A stretch of 64,000 nt of DNA, taken from the NCBI GenBank assembly GCA_943330745.2, contig CALQIX020000003.1, positions 80,259 to 144,258 on the forward strand. The letters run 5' to 3'. Both the position numbers and the translations under genes were made by a program. Shown in pieces: positions 16,716 to 26,021 of this stretch (positions within the stretch are counted from its first letter, which is position 1; each line of letters begins with the position of its first letter). Origin of the DNA: Lishizhenia tianjinensis. GTDB lineage: Bacteria; Bacteroidota; Bacteroidia; Flavobacteriales_D; Crocinitomicaceae. The notes under the pieces are model-generated. The model was not told the origin of the DNA. It did no database searches and was given only the letters and a program-made list of their open reading frames with translations.

Positions 16716-18284
16716 ATGAAAAAACTAATTCTTTTAGTGATATTGTTTTTTTCAACGGTTGAAATAAATGCTCAATCGAATATCCAATGGGGTCCTCTTG
16801 AAAGAGGAAATGGCAATTTACTTTCAATCATGCCAAAAACAGCTGGAAATTTTTATTCATTACGATGGCTAGGCGGAAGAGTTTTTGGATCATACTACAT
16901 TGTTGAACACGAAAATTTAACTAAGCTAGAAACTGCTAAAATCAAGCAATCTGTTGATAATGGAATGGCAACCATGGAATATGGGGCAACCATAAATCAG
17001 TCGCCAGTAATTTTTCTATCTGATAAGAATGGTAAAAAAAATTGCATGTATTACCAGAAATTAGGCCCGAATTTAAAACCAGTTGGTCCTGGAGAAGAAT
17101 TGGTATGCTACGAAAATGATAAATTGGGAGCACAACCAGATTTCCAGATCGTACAGTCAATTAATAAAAAATTTGTCGCTATTTCTTATGAAATTCAAGG
17201 TAATAAATTAAATCAAGACACGTATGGCTTCGTTATTTTGGATTCCAATCTTATTGAAGTTAATAAAGGGATATACACCCTTCCATTCAATGGGAATATG
17301 GCAACGATAAACGAGCATCATCTATCCAATAACGGTGAGTTTTATATGAGTGTGACAGAACATCTTTCGCCAAATGATCGCATGTTTACTAGAAATTCAA
17401 GAAACTACAAGGCAATGCATGTGTATCAAATAAAATCGGATTCTTTGAGGTCATTTCAATTAGATTTTAGTGGGAAACGTGTGGAGGCCATAGCAATGAA
17501 AAGCAACGATAGCTTATTCACCTTAACTGGCTTATATGGAGAAAAAGATGTTCAGGGATCATCCGGGGTATTTTATTTAACGTTGAATGCAAAAAACGGA
17601 TCCATCAATAGGCAAGGTTTTGTTCCTTTCAGTAATGAACTGACCAGAATTCAATGGAGTGATAACAATCGTGTTTATGGTCGAAATAACATGATGAATC
17701 AAAATTGGCAGTCTTCAAGTCAAATTTATGATTATCAGTTAAGAAACATGGATTTATTGCCCGATGGAAGCATCGTTGGCTCCGTTGAACAATACTACGT
17801 TTATTCTCGAACCAATTTTGATTCAAGAACGGGTATATCAAACTCCGTAAATTATTACTATTATGATGATATTTTAGCTTTTAAAATTGGTGCAAGTAAT
17901 AGTTTTGATTGGTGTAAAACCATTGAAAAAAGTCAAGCATCCTTAAATGATAACGGTCCTTTTAGCTCATATGCTCATTATTTTAATGATGGTAAATTTT
18001 GCTTGGTTTTTAACGATAATAACCGAAATTATTCCGATAATGGTGATTTTAAAACAACAGATGGAATTCGAACGACCAATTTCTCCAGAAACCGTACGAC
18101 AATTGCTTCCGTGGAAATCGACCTAAAAACGGGAGATCTTTTGCGTAAATCAATGTTCAACCAAAAAGAGATCAATTCCATCATTGTTCCCAAATTATTT
18201 TCGGTGGATCAATTCAACAAACAACTTATTTTATACGCTGTTTCTGGCGGTAGAGAGCGGTTTGGAATTTTAAATCTCAAATAA
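16716..18284 (+). CDS. Secreted protein of unknown function
   Basis: 522 aa with a clear signal peptide (MKKLILLVILFFSTVEINAQ). The mature part is rich in Asn, Ser and aromatic residues and looks like a beta-rich, possibly propeller-like, periplasmic or surface protein (repeated strands such as FVAISYEIQGNK and FTLTGLYGEKD). No T9SS C-terminal domain is visible. I do not recognise the family. It follows purB by 6 bp and precedes the ThrE gene by 2 bp. Confidence 0.75.
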   Translation: MKKLILLVILFFSTVEINAQSNIQWGPLERGNGNLLSIMPKTAGNFYSLRWLGGRVFGSYYIVEHENLTKLETAKIKQSVDNGMATMEYGATINQSPVIFLSDKNGKKNCMYYQKLGPNLKPVGPGEELVCYENDKLGAQPDFQIVQSINKKFVAISYEIQGNKLNQDTYGFVILDSNLIEVNKGIYTLPFNGNMATINEHHLSNNGEFYMSVTEHLSPNDRMFTRNSRNYKAMHVYQIKSDSLRSFQLDFSGKRVEAIAMKSNDSLFTLTGLYGEKDVQGSSGVFYLTLNAKNGSINRQGFVPFSNELTRIQWSDNNRVYGRNNMMNQNWQSSSQIYDYQLRNMDLLPDGSIVGSVEQYYVYSRTNFDSRTGISNSVNYYYYDDILAFKIGASNSFDWCKTIEKSQASLNDNGPFSSYAHYFNDGKFCLVFNDNNRNYSDNGDFKTTDGIRTTNFSRNRTTIASVEIDLKTGDLLRKSMFNQKEINSIIVPKLFSVDQFNKQLILYAVSGGRERFGILNLK

Positions 18285-18286
18285 AA

Positions 18287-19477
18287 TTGACCACTAAAGA
18301 AACTTTTATTTTAGAGTTAGCGCATTCAATGCAACAATTTGGGATTCCCTCCCATCGATTAGAAAACTCCTTAAATGATGTCTGCAAATCAATCGGACTC
18401 CAAGCAACTATTATTCCCAATCCCGAATATGTTTCAATTACATTTTTCTCGAGTGAAAACCCCTATACGATAAATAAGAAAAGTGGTCGAATTGATATTA
18501 ATTTTCATCGAATTGTAGCATTGAGTGAATTAGTAGAAAGTGTTATTCAGAAAGAAATACCGATTGATCAAGCTTTAATGGATTTAGCGGGCATTCACGG
18601 AAAACCTATGCTTTATTCAAAATTGGTAAATATTTTTTCAATTTCCCTTTCCTCCTTATCCGCTGCGTGTGTTTTTGGAGGAGGATATAATGAAATGTTT
18701 GTTTCCGGTGTAATTGGTTTATTCGTTGGAGTAATAAATGTATGGGTTCCTCATTTCTCCAAAATTTCATTATTGCTTTCAGCCGCTTTTGCCATTGTAT
18801 TCTCGCAGTTTTCAGTTTCTTTTTTAGGCACCTATTCCATTGAAATTGCATCTATTACTGGTCTTATTTTACTAATACCGGGATTTACCCTTTCTTTGGC
18901 TATTTCGGAGTTAGCCCACAGTCATGCGCAATCTGGTACGATTCGGTTGGCTCAATCCATTATTTCTTTTGTTATGATGGCAGTTGGAATTGGTTTGGGG
19001 TATCAATTGATCTCTTATATTCCCTTTGAACATTGGTCAGTTTTTCACGTGAATCATCCGAAGTGGCTTGTTTTCATTGCTCTTTTGTTAATTCCCGCTG
19101 GTTTTTTGGTTTTATTTAATGCGCTTCCAAAACACTATCCATGGATTTTACTAGCTTGTCTTATCTCGTATTTTAGTTTAAACTTATTTGATTTTCTTTC
19201 GGTGGATGGATTAACCGTTTTCTTTTCTGCTTTAACGTTGGGCTTAATGAGTAATGCGATTGCTCGTTGGAAAAAACTTCCCGTTTCTCTCATGCTCGTT
19301 CCAGGTATTATTTTGTTGGTTCCTGGTTCAATTGGATTTAAAAGCTTAGCTTATTTAGTAAATAATCAAACATTAACAGGCATTGACACTGCATTTTCCA
19401 CCATCATTGCTGCTGTTGCCTTGGCCTCTGGATTATTATTTTCTAATATTTTATTGGATTCAAAACAAGGGTTCTAA
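18287..19477 (+). CDS. Threonine/serine exporter ThrE family protein
   Basis: 396 aa, carrying both ThrE halves in one chain: an N-terminal cytoplasmic domain (LELAHSMQQFGIPSHRLENSL) and about ten membrane segments, including LIPGFTLSLAISELAHSHAQSGTIRLAQ and LMLVPGIILLVPGSIGFKSL. Predicted amino-acid efflux. The start is a TTG at 18287, two bases after the previous stop; no upstream ATG exists and the domain begins within 15 residues. Converges with the dnaE-like gene, 4-bp overlap of stops. Confidence 0.85.
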   Translation: MTTKETFILELAHSMQQFGIPSHRLENSLNDVCKSIGLQATIIPNPEYVSITFFSSENPYTINKKSGRIDINFHRIVALSELVESVIQKEIPIDQALMDLAGIHGKPMLYSKLVNIFSISLSSLSAACVFGGGYNEMFVSGVIGLFVGVINVWVPHFSKISLLLSAAFAIVFSQFSVSFLGTYSIEIASITGLILLIPGFTLSLAISELAHSHAQSGTIRLAQSIISFVMMAVGIGLGYQLISYIPFEHWSVFHVNHPKWLVFIALLLIPAGFLVLFNALPKHYPWILLACLISYFSLNLFDFLSVDGLTVFFSALTLGLMSNAIARWKKLPVSLMLVPGIILLVPGSIGFKSLAYLVNNQTLTGIDTAFSTIIAAVALASGLLFSNILLDSKQGF

Positions 19478-22413
19478 TCCCGAAATCGAACATCTTCCAT
19501 GAAATGCATTTTATTCATTTCACCCACTTCTATCGTATAAAAACCAAACTCCTCCGTAATTATTCCTTTCAACTGATAAACCCCTCGTCCGCGAAAAGGA
19601 AATTTCCTTCCTGATTCAGGAAAGTGAACCGTATCAATTGTTCCTCCATGTACATCAATGAAGGTTCCAAAAAACATTACCTCTCCTTTACTTGTGTGCG
19701 ATTTTTTCACTGCGGATAAATAACCAAATGTTTCAATTCTCTGGCCTAAAAACACCGGGAATTCATGAGCTAAAATATGTTTATCAATAGAAGACGACAC
19801 TAAATCAAAGGGATTACGCAACGGAAAACCCAATAATTCCATTTCTTCAAAAGCTGTTTCTAACTCATCTTCAGCTAATAAAGGCAAGGTAAACTGAACA
19901 GGTTTTTCTTCAAATAAAGTAAGAGCAACGATACGTTTGGGTGCTTTTTGATAATACTGATACGTTCGCCAAAGCATATTTTTCTTATTCTCAGGAAATG
20001 AACGAAATGCATCAATACGGATCAATAAAACAAGTTGTTCCAACGGAATACTGACACGTTTCATCAAATCATCAAAATCCAGAAAAGATCCATTTTTTGA
20101 ACGTTCCTCTAGGATGGAAAGAATCGTCTTTGCTTCAATACCATTGATCAACATGCACCCCAGAATCAACCGCTTACCTTTCAAAACACATTCAAAACCA
20201 CCTTCATTCATACACGGAGGTTCTATTATCGCTCCCCATTTTCGTGCCTCGTGCACATATACTTCCGTTCGATAATACCCTCCAAAATTATTAATTGTTG
20301 CTGTGAGGTATTCCAAAGGATAATACGCTTTCAAATAGAGACTTTGATAACTTTCTACGGCATACGAGGCGGAATGACCTTTGGAAAAAGCATATCCAGC
20401 AAAACTTTCAATTTGCCGCCAAACAGTTGCTGTTAAATCCGGAGAATGACCTTTCGCTAAACATTTAGTGAAAAATGAATCTCTTACCTGCTGAAATTCT
20501 TCCCGTGAACGAAATTTACCCGACATCCCTCTTCGCAGTACATCAGCATCAGCCAAGGACAATCCAGCAAAATGATGCGCCACTTTGATTACATCTTCTT
20601 GATATACCATTACACCATACGTTTCGGGCATAATAGCTAACAAAATTGGATTTGCTTGTTTTCGTCTTTCGGGATACAAATGACGTAATATATACTCACG
20701 CATCATTCCGGATTGCGAAACACCCGGACGAATAATTGAGCTTGCTGCCACCAAATCCAAATACGTTTGCACTTTTAACTTTATCATCAACATACGCATA
20801 GCAGGTGATTCAACATAAAAACACCCCAGAGCCTGAGCATTTAATAATAAGTCACGAACCCTTTCATCCGTTTTAAAATGATTCACATCATGAATATCGT
20901 GTGGTGGATTTTGGGGTTGATTGTAGCGAATAATATCCAAACAATCATGAATTTTACCCAAACCACGTTGACTCAAAACATCAAACTTGAACAAACCAAC
21001 CTCTTCTGCTTCCAGCATCGAAAATTGAGTGGTTGGATATCCTTTTGGAGGCAAAAATGTGGCCGAGTAATAGTGTATCGGTTTTTCACTGATAATTATT
21101 CCTCCAGCATGAATACTGAGGTGAGAAGGCAAACCTTGAATATATTTACTGTATTTCAATACTAACCCAGATACTTCATCCAGTTGAGAGGCTGCCATTT
21201 TAGTTTCAACCAATTTATCAATCTCTTCTTTGGGCAAACCAAATACTTTTCCCAATTCTCGAATCGTTGCTTTAAATTGAAAGGTATTATAGGTACAGAG
21301 CAAGGTAGCATGAGGAAAGCGCTCAAAAATATAATCAATTACATCATCTCGATCGCGCCACGAAAAATCAATGTCAAAATCAGGTGGGTTTTTACGAAAT
21401 AAATTGATAAATCGTTCAAAATACAAATCTAATTCGATAGGGTCAACATCCGTAATCCGCAACAAATAAGCTACTAAACTATTGGCACCACTGCCTCTTC
21501 CAACGTAAAAGTATCCCTTGGATCGGGCATACGAAGTAAAATCTCGTGTTATGAGAAAATAAGACAAATAATCTTTTTGCTTTATTACTTCAATTTCTTT
21601 ATCCATTCGCTGCAAAACATCCTCAGAAGCCTTTCCATACCGATAGCTCAATCCTTCCTCGCACAAAGATTTTAGTGCTTTCATATCTTCTTCCTTATTT
21701 TCTGTATAAGTTGCTTTGTTTTGTGGAGTTGCTTGCTCTCCAAAAGAAAACTGAATGTGACACGATTTCAAAATGGTATCTGTACGAAAGAAAATATCTG
21801 GGTAATCTTCCCATTCTTTTTGCCACGCTTCGTAGCTAATCAATCGCTCCTGTTCATTCGCTTGTTCAGCCTTTGACAATTTTGAAAGCAAAGTATTCTT
21901 TGCAATAGAACGCAATAATCGATGGGCATTAAAATCCCGTTTATGCCGAAATGTCATCGGTTGTAAAGCAAGTATTCGCTTACGAAGATTGGGGTATTTT
22001 GCGATGAGAAAATCTTTGTTCTGACCCGGTTGAAAAAAAACAAATTCATTAGCCAGTAAAGTGGGTGGAATTTTTCCGAAGGGATAAACCACATAACAAT
22101 TTCTCAGTTCAGGGGGACGCGATGAAAAAGCTATTTCTTGTTGTATATGAGCAGTGATAAATTGATTGATTTCAAAAAAACCTTCCTTATTTTGTGCAAT
22201 TAAAATATACTGTGTATCCATCCCATTTCTGACATCTACTCCCAGAATGGGTTGTATTTTTTTTTCTTGAGCACGTCGAACAAAACTCAACCCGGATCCT
22301 GTGTGATTGATATCCGTCAATAAAGCATAGGAATATCCTGCTCCAAAAGCCCAATCAATAAGCTCTTCGGGCGACAAAACACCATATTTAATACTGAAAT
22401 AGGAATGTAACAT
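19474..22413 (-). CDS. Accessory DNA polymerase III alpha subunit (DnaE-like)
   Basis: 979 aa, clearly shorter than a replicative DnaE (about 1160 or more). N-terminal PHP domain (MLHSYFSIKYG ... ALLTDINHTG) with metal-site histidines replaced, so probably no nuclease or phosphatase activity. Polymerase core: GRGSGANSLVAYLL and the catalytic aspartates in PDFDIDFSW. C-terminal helix-hairpin-helix (LINGIEAKTILSIL) and an OB-fold region (ETFGYLSAVKKSHTSKGE). Linked to polymerase IV, it fits an error-prone translesion enzyme analogous to DnaE2/ImuC; that role is inference. Confidence 0.88.
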   Translation of the reverse strand: MLHSYFSIKYGVLSPEELIDWAFGAGYSYALLTDINHTGSGLSFVRRAQEKKIQPILGVDVRNGMDTQYILIAQNKEGFFEINQFITAHIQQEIAFSSRPPELRNCYVVYPFGKIPPTLLANEFVFFQPGQNKDFLIAKYPNLRKRILALQPMTFRHKRDFNAHRLLRSIAKNTLLSKLSKAEQANEQERLISYEAWQKEWEDYPDIFFRTDTILKSCHIQFSFGEQATPQNKATYTENKEEDMKALKSLCEEGLSYRYGKASEDVLQRMDKEIEVIKQKDYLSYFLITRDFTSYARSKGYFYVGRGSGANSLVAYLLRITDVDPIELDLYFERFINLFRKNPPDFDIDFSWRDRDDVIDYIFERFPHATLLCTYNTFQFKATIRELGKVFGLPKEEIDKLVETKMAASQLDEVSGLVLKYSKYIQGLPSHLSIHAGGIIISEKPIHYYSATFLPPKGYPTTQFSMLEAEEVGLFKFDVLSQRGLGKIHDCLDIIRYNQPQNPPHDIHDVNHFKTDERVRDLLLNAQALGCFYVESPAMRMLMIKLKVQTYLDLVAASSIIRPGVSQSGMMREYILRHLYPERRKQANPILLAIMPETYGVMVYQEDVIKVAHHFAGLSLADADVLRRGMSGKFRSREEFQQVRDSFFTKCLAKGHSPDLTATVWRQIESFAGYAFSKGHSASYAVESYQSLYLKAYYPLEYLTATINNFGGYYRTEVYVHEARKWGAIIEPPCMNEGGFECVLKGKRLILGCMLINGIEAKTILSILEERSKNGSFLDFDDLMKRVSIPLEQLVLLIRIDAFRSFPENKKNMLWRTYQYYQKAPKRIVALTLFEEKPVQFTLPLLAEDELETAFEEMELLGFPLRNPFDLVSSSIDKHILAHEFPVFLGQRIETFGYLSAVKKSHTSKGEVMFFGTFIDVHGGTIDTVHFPESGRKFPFRGRGVYQLKGIITEEFGFYTIEVGEMNKMHFMEDVRFRD

Positions 22414-22436
22414 CTTGTTTTTATCTCCCCTGTTTT

Positions 22437-22784
22437 CTATAGTTGTTTGTGAAACGTTGCTAATTTCCTTTCTAAAGCAATTAATTTAGAGAGAAGCCGT
22501 TCTTTTTCTTTTTCCGTTAAAAGTTTCAATTGATTTGCAATTTCCAGTTGTGCAAATAATTCAAATGTCGAACTCAATGAAAACTGAATCGATTGCTTAA
22601 ATTCTTTTTTGCTTTCACGAGAAGATCCCTCTGCGATATTGGAAGAAATCCGAACAGCAGAACGCCTCATTTGATCAATCATTCCATCCTTTTCATCCAA
22701 AGGAAACATTTTTGTTTTTTCATAAATTTCACTGGCAAATTCAATCGATTCACTCCAGATTTCTAAATTCCTAAAATTGTGCAT
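22437..22784 (-). CDS. Four-helix-bundle protein (23S rRNA intervening-sequence family)
   Basis: 115 aa, all helical. Family hallmarks: FRNLEIWSESIEFASEIYE, MIDQMRRSAVRISSNIAEGSSR and FKQSIQFSLSSTFELFAQLEIA. Family members form pentameric helical bundles of unknown function and also occur outside rRNA insertions. It lies between dinB (21 bp) and the dnaE-like gene (23 bp) on the same strand. Confidence 0.9.
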   Translation of the reverse strand: MHNFRNLEIWSESIEFASEIYEKTKMFPLDEKDGMIDQMRRSAVRISSNIAEGSSRESKKEFKQSIQFSLSSTFELFAQLEIANQLKLLTEKEKERLLSKLIALERKLATFHKQL

Positions 22785-22805
22785 CGTATTTATGTTTAAT
22801 TAAGG

Positions 22806-24023
22806 TTAACTTCTTCTATTCGCTAAAAGCGCAGGCGGCTCACCCGTAAATGGATTAAATCCGCCAATGGAGCGAGCCTCCAGACCAATAGCCCGAATAA
22901 TTGCTCGATCACCATACCGATTTCGAATGCGATCAAGGGCATTGTACAACGATGGGTAATCTGTTTCGTCGCCGAACAAACTCAATTGATAATGCCCAGA
23001 AACCAACGCACTAAAACGAATACCGATCAAGCGAACCAATAAACGACGATTGTACAATCGAGCAAATAAATCTGCAACAACCGGTAGCAACTCGTGATCA
23101 GCAGCCGTGTAAGAAATTTGTTTTTGTAGCGTTTGAGTTTGAAAATCAGAATATCGAATTTTCACAGTCACACACCCGGATAATTTATTCCCTCTGCGCA
23201 ATTGAAATGCGAGATTTTCTGCCATGGCGGCCAAAATTCCACGAAGCTTACTAACATCAATCGTATCTCTATCAAACGTACGCTCTGTTGAAATCGATTT
23301 TCGTTCATTATACGGCTCTACCGGTGACAAATCCAATCCTTGTGCCTTTTTCCAGATAGCAATTCCATTTTCTCCCAGTGCACTCTGCATCAATTCAATA
23401 GGCATTTCTTGAATAGTTTGTATTTTCTTGACCCCCAAGCCACACAAAGTCTGATACGTTTTAAGTCCCACCATTGGTATTTTCCGTACAGATAGCGGCG
23501 CTAAAAATTGTTTTTCTGTGCCGGTATGAATTTGTATTTGATTGTTTGGTTTCGCTTCACCAGTAGCAATTTTAGACACTGTTTTATTGATCGATTGCCC
23601 AAATGAAATGGGTAAGCCCGTTTCGTGAATAATTCGCTGACGCAGCTCTGTTGCATATTTCACCGTTCCAAAAAAACGATCCATACCAGTCAAATCCAAG
23701 TAAAATTCATCAATAGATGATTTTTCAAAAACGGGTACTGACTCACGAATAATTTCAGTAATCAATCGCGATTCATCGGAATAAATTTGTGAATTTCCTT
23801 TGATAATTATAGCTTCCGGACAGCGTTCCTTGGCCATTTTCATAGGCATTGCTGAATGAATACCAAATTTACGGGCCTCATAACTACATGATGCTACCAC
23901 TCCCCGATCGCTGGTCCCGCCAATTAATATTGGTTTTCCAATTAATCGACTGTCTTTTTTTCGTTCGCAAGAAACAAAAAACGTATCCAAATCCATGTGT
24001 ACAATTGAACGCAATCCTTCCAT
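22806..24023 (-). CDS. dinB: DNA polymerase IV (Y-family)
   Basis: 405 aa. Translesion polymerase: IVHMDLDTFFVSCER and SSIDEFYLDLTGM carry the catalytic acidic residues; VVASCSYEARKFG is the fingers motif. Palm/thumb with VGLKTYQTLCGLGVKKI helix-hairpin-helix, then little finger. Near residue 350 QLSLFG matches the beta-clamp-binding pentapeptide (QLxLF). First gene of a three-gene minus-strand unit with a four-helix-bundle protein and an accessory DnaE. Confidence 0.94.
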   Translation of the reverse strand: MEGLRSIVHMDLDTFFVSCERKKDSRLIGKPILIGGTSDRGVVASCSYEARKFGIHSAMPMKMAKERCPEAIIIKGNSQIYSDESRLITEIIRESVPVFEKSSIDEFYLDLTGMDRFFGTVKYATELRQRIIHETGLPISFGQSINKTVSKIATGEAKPNNQIQIHTGTEKQFLAPLSVRKIPMVGLKTYQTLCGLGVKKIQTIQEMPIELMQSALGENGIAIWKKAQGLDLSPVEPYNERKSISTERTFDRDTIDVSKLRGILAAMAENLAFQLRRGNKLSGCVTVKIRYSDFQTQTLQKQISYTAADHELLPVVADLFARLYNRRLLVRLIGIRFSALVSGHYQLSLFGDETDYPSLYNALDRIRNRYGDRAIIRAIGLEARSIGGFNPFTGEPPALLANRRS

Positions 24024-24073
24024 TACCTGATTTTTAAGGTTTATTTTTCTTGTGGTAATGTATATCGATTAGA

Positions 24074-24103
24074 AAAACCGGAATCGTTTGGCTCACCGGC
24101 TTT
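24074..24103 (-). promoter_or_regulatory. Hairpin at the start of the dinB leader, possible attenuator
   Basis: On the minus strand AAAGCCGG (24103-24096) can pair with CCGGTTTT (24081-24074), one G-U pair, 14-nt loop, then TTTCT. It lies at the predicted 5' end of the dinB transcript. Weak, but the GC-rich arms stand out in an AT-rich leader. An operator is an alternative. Confidence 0.25.
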
Positions 24104-24110
24104 GACTCTA

Positions 24111-24143
24111 CAAAGATAAAATTAATTATTGTATTCTAATCAA
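24111..24143 (-). promoter_or_regulatory. Promoter of the dinB / four-helix-bundle / dnaE-like unit
   Basis: Minus strand: -33 TTG at 24143-24141, 22-nt spacer, exact -7 box TATCTTTG at 24118-24111. Leader of about 80 nt before the dinB ATG. Confidence 0.55.
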
Positions 24144-24222
24144 TTATAAAGATTATTTTTTAACCATTTTAAAATTTCAACATATTTAACATAGATTGAT
24201 ACAGAGTAATCGAATAAACTTC

Positions 24223-24230
24223 TATTTTTG
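24223..24230 (+). promoter_or_regulatory. -7 box of the lemA/TPM genes
   Basis: TATTTTTG, an exact match, 17 nt before the lemA ATG. A TTG lies 24 nt further upstream (24196-24198). Confidence 0.45.
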
Positions 24231-24247
24231 ACTAAAATCAATTAAAA

Positions 24248-24802
24248 ATGAAAAGATCGTATATTATTTTAGGTTCAATTGTACTACTCGTATTAATTGG
24301 ATTTTTCACTTATCGCAGTATTTATAACCAAGCTGTATCAACTCAAGAAGAGGTTGATAAAACTTGGGGAGATGTTCAGTCGGCTTATCAACGAAGAGCA
24401 GATTTGATTCCTCAATTAATTGAAACAGTAAAAGGTGCTGCGAAAAATGAAAAAGATATCTTAACTCAAGTAACCAACGCGAGAGCTGGTATTGTAAACG
24501 CAAAAACACCGGAGGACATGGAAATTGCCGGAAAAAAAATCAATACGGCCATCAATTTAGCCTTTGAAGCATATCCTCAAATTCGTTCAACGGAAAACTT
24601 TCAGGAACTACAAGCGCAATTAGAAGGTTCTGAAAATCGCATTAACAAATCAAGAAATGATTACAATGAGGCAGTGAAAAAATACAACACACACATTCGT
24701 GGTTTCTTTAGCAGTATGTTTTTAAACAGCGAAACATTCCCGAAGAAAGAAGCTTTTAAAGCTGCAGCTGGCTCTGATAAAGCACCTGAAGTAAAGTTTT
24801 AA
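24248..24802 (+). CDS. LemA family protein
   Basis: 184 aa. One N-terminal membrane segment (SYIILGSIVLLVLIGFFTY), then a periplasmic helical bundle with the LemA core EEVDKTWGDVQSAYQRRADLIPQ and FQELQAQLEGSENRI. Function unknown; LemA genes are regularly followed by TPM-domain genes, as here. First of three genes separated by 1 bp and a 4-bp overlap. Confidence 0.95.
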   Translation: MKRSYIILGSIVLLVLIGFFTYRSIYNQAVSTQEEVDKTWGDVQSAYQRRADLIPQLIETVKGAAKNEKDILTQVTNARAGIVNAKTPEDMEIAGKKINTAINLAFEAYPQIRSTENFQELQAQLEGSENRINKSRNDYNEAVKKYNTHIRGFFSSMFLNSETFPKKEAFKAAAGSDKAPEVKF

Positions 24803-24803
24803 T

Positions 24804-25241
24804 ATGAATTTTAAATTTAGCCAGAACGATAAAAATCGAATTCTTGAAGCCATTCAGGATGCAGAAAAACAGACATCCGGAGAAATTCGCGTTCATGCTG
24901 ATACAAAATGTTCAGGAGATCCTGTTCAAAGCGCGATTGCTCAATTTGAGCGTTTAAAAATGCATGAAACGAAAGATCGAAATGGTGTATTAATCTATAT
25001 TGCTACACGAGATCGTAAATTGGCTATTATTGGTGATCAAAATATCAATGAAAAAGTTTCCTCGGATTATTGGGAAACTACCAAAGACAATCTAATCACT
25101 TCTTTCAAAAAAGGAGAATACGTAAATGGAATTACGGTAGCAATTGCTGATGTAGGCGAAAAACTTAAGGCGCATTTTCCGTATCTTTCAGACGATACCG
25201 ATGAATTAGCAAATGATTTAAGCATAGGAGAAGGAAAATGA
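24804..25241 (+). CDS. TPM domain protein, cytoplasmic or soluble form
   Basis: 145 aa without signal peptide. TPM (YgcG/Psb32-like) domain: ILEAIQDAEKQTSGEIRVHAD, NGVLIYIATRDRKLAIIGD and VNGITVAIADVGEKL. The family includes acid phosphatases and photosystem repair proteins; the function here is unknown. Overlaps the next TPM gene by 4 bp. Confidence 0.92.
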   Translation: MNFKFSQNDKNRILEAIQDAEKQTSGEIRVHADTKCSGDPVQSAIAQFERLKMHETKDRNGVLIYIATRDRKLAIIGDQNINEKVSSDYWETTKDNLITSFKKGEYVNGITVAIADVGEKLKAHFPYLSDDTDELANDLSIGEGK

Positions 25242-26008
25242 AAAAGCAAATCCATATCTTTTTAGTTCTTCTATTTTCGTTAATAGGATCTCAATCTATT
25301 TTAGCTCAAGATGACATCCCTAACCAACCTTCGCCTCCGAAATTGTACGTCAATTTATCGAAACAATTTCCTAATTTTTTGAGCCCCGAACAAGCTAATC
25401 AACTAGAAAAAGACCTTCAGAATTTCGAAAAAGAAACTTCCAACGAAATTGTGGTTGTCATTGTAGATGACCTTAATGGGTATGAGAAAGCTGATTTTGC
25501 TATTAAATTGGGAGAGAAATGGAAAATCGGTAAAGAAAAAGAAGATAATGGCATTGTATTTCTCATTAAACCAACCAAAACAAATGGGAAACGAACTTCA
25601 TTTATTGCAACCGGAAGAGGTTTAGAAGGAGCTATACCAGATATTACTTGTAAACGAATTGTTGAAAAAGAACTCAATCCAAACCTGAAAAACAACAAAA
25701 ACTACGAAGGAATTTCAGCGTCTTTGGTTGTGCTTAAAAAATTAGCCAAAGGGGAATTCAATCACAAAGAATATGATAAAGAAGGTGAAAGTCCTTGGTG
25801 GGTTAACTTACTTGTAATCCTCGGGATTATCCTATTTGTGATTATTATGAGACGAAAAGGTGGCGGTGGAGGATTTACAGCCGGAGCCGCTGGTTTTTTC
25901 TACGGTGGAGGTTTTGGTGGACACGGATCTGGTGGTGGCGGCGGAGGTGGATTTGGTGGATTTGGTGGTGGAAGCTTTGGCGGTGGTGGTGCCGGAGGAG
26001 ATTGGTAA
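25238..26008 (+). CDS. TPM domain protein with membrane anchor and glycine-rich tail (YgcG type)
   Basis: 256 aa. Signal peptide (to about residue 24, SQSILAQ), TPM domain about 35-165 (FEKETSNEIVVVIVDDL, EDNGIVFLIKPTK), a membrane helix (WVNLLVILGIILFVIIMRR) and a Gly/Ser/Phe-rich C-terminus ending GAGGDW. Classic LemA partner, probably membrane-anchored with the TPM domain in the periplasm. Confidence 0.93.
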   Translation: MKKQIHIFLVLLFSLIGSQSILAQDDIPNQPSPPKLYVNLSKQFPNFLSPEQANQLEKDLQNFEKETSNEIVVVIVDDLNGYEKADFAIKLGEKWKIGKEKEDNGIVFLIKPTKTNGKRTSFIATGRGLEGAIPDITCKRIVEKELNPNLKNNKNYEGISASLVVLKKLAKGEFNHKEYDKEGESPWWVNLLVILGIILFVIIMRRKGGGGGFTAGAAGFFYGGGFGGHGSGGGGGGGFGGFGGGSFGGGGAGGDW

Positions 26009-26021
26009 ACCCAAAATTTAT

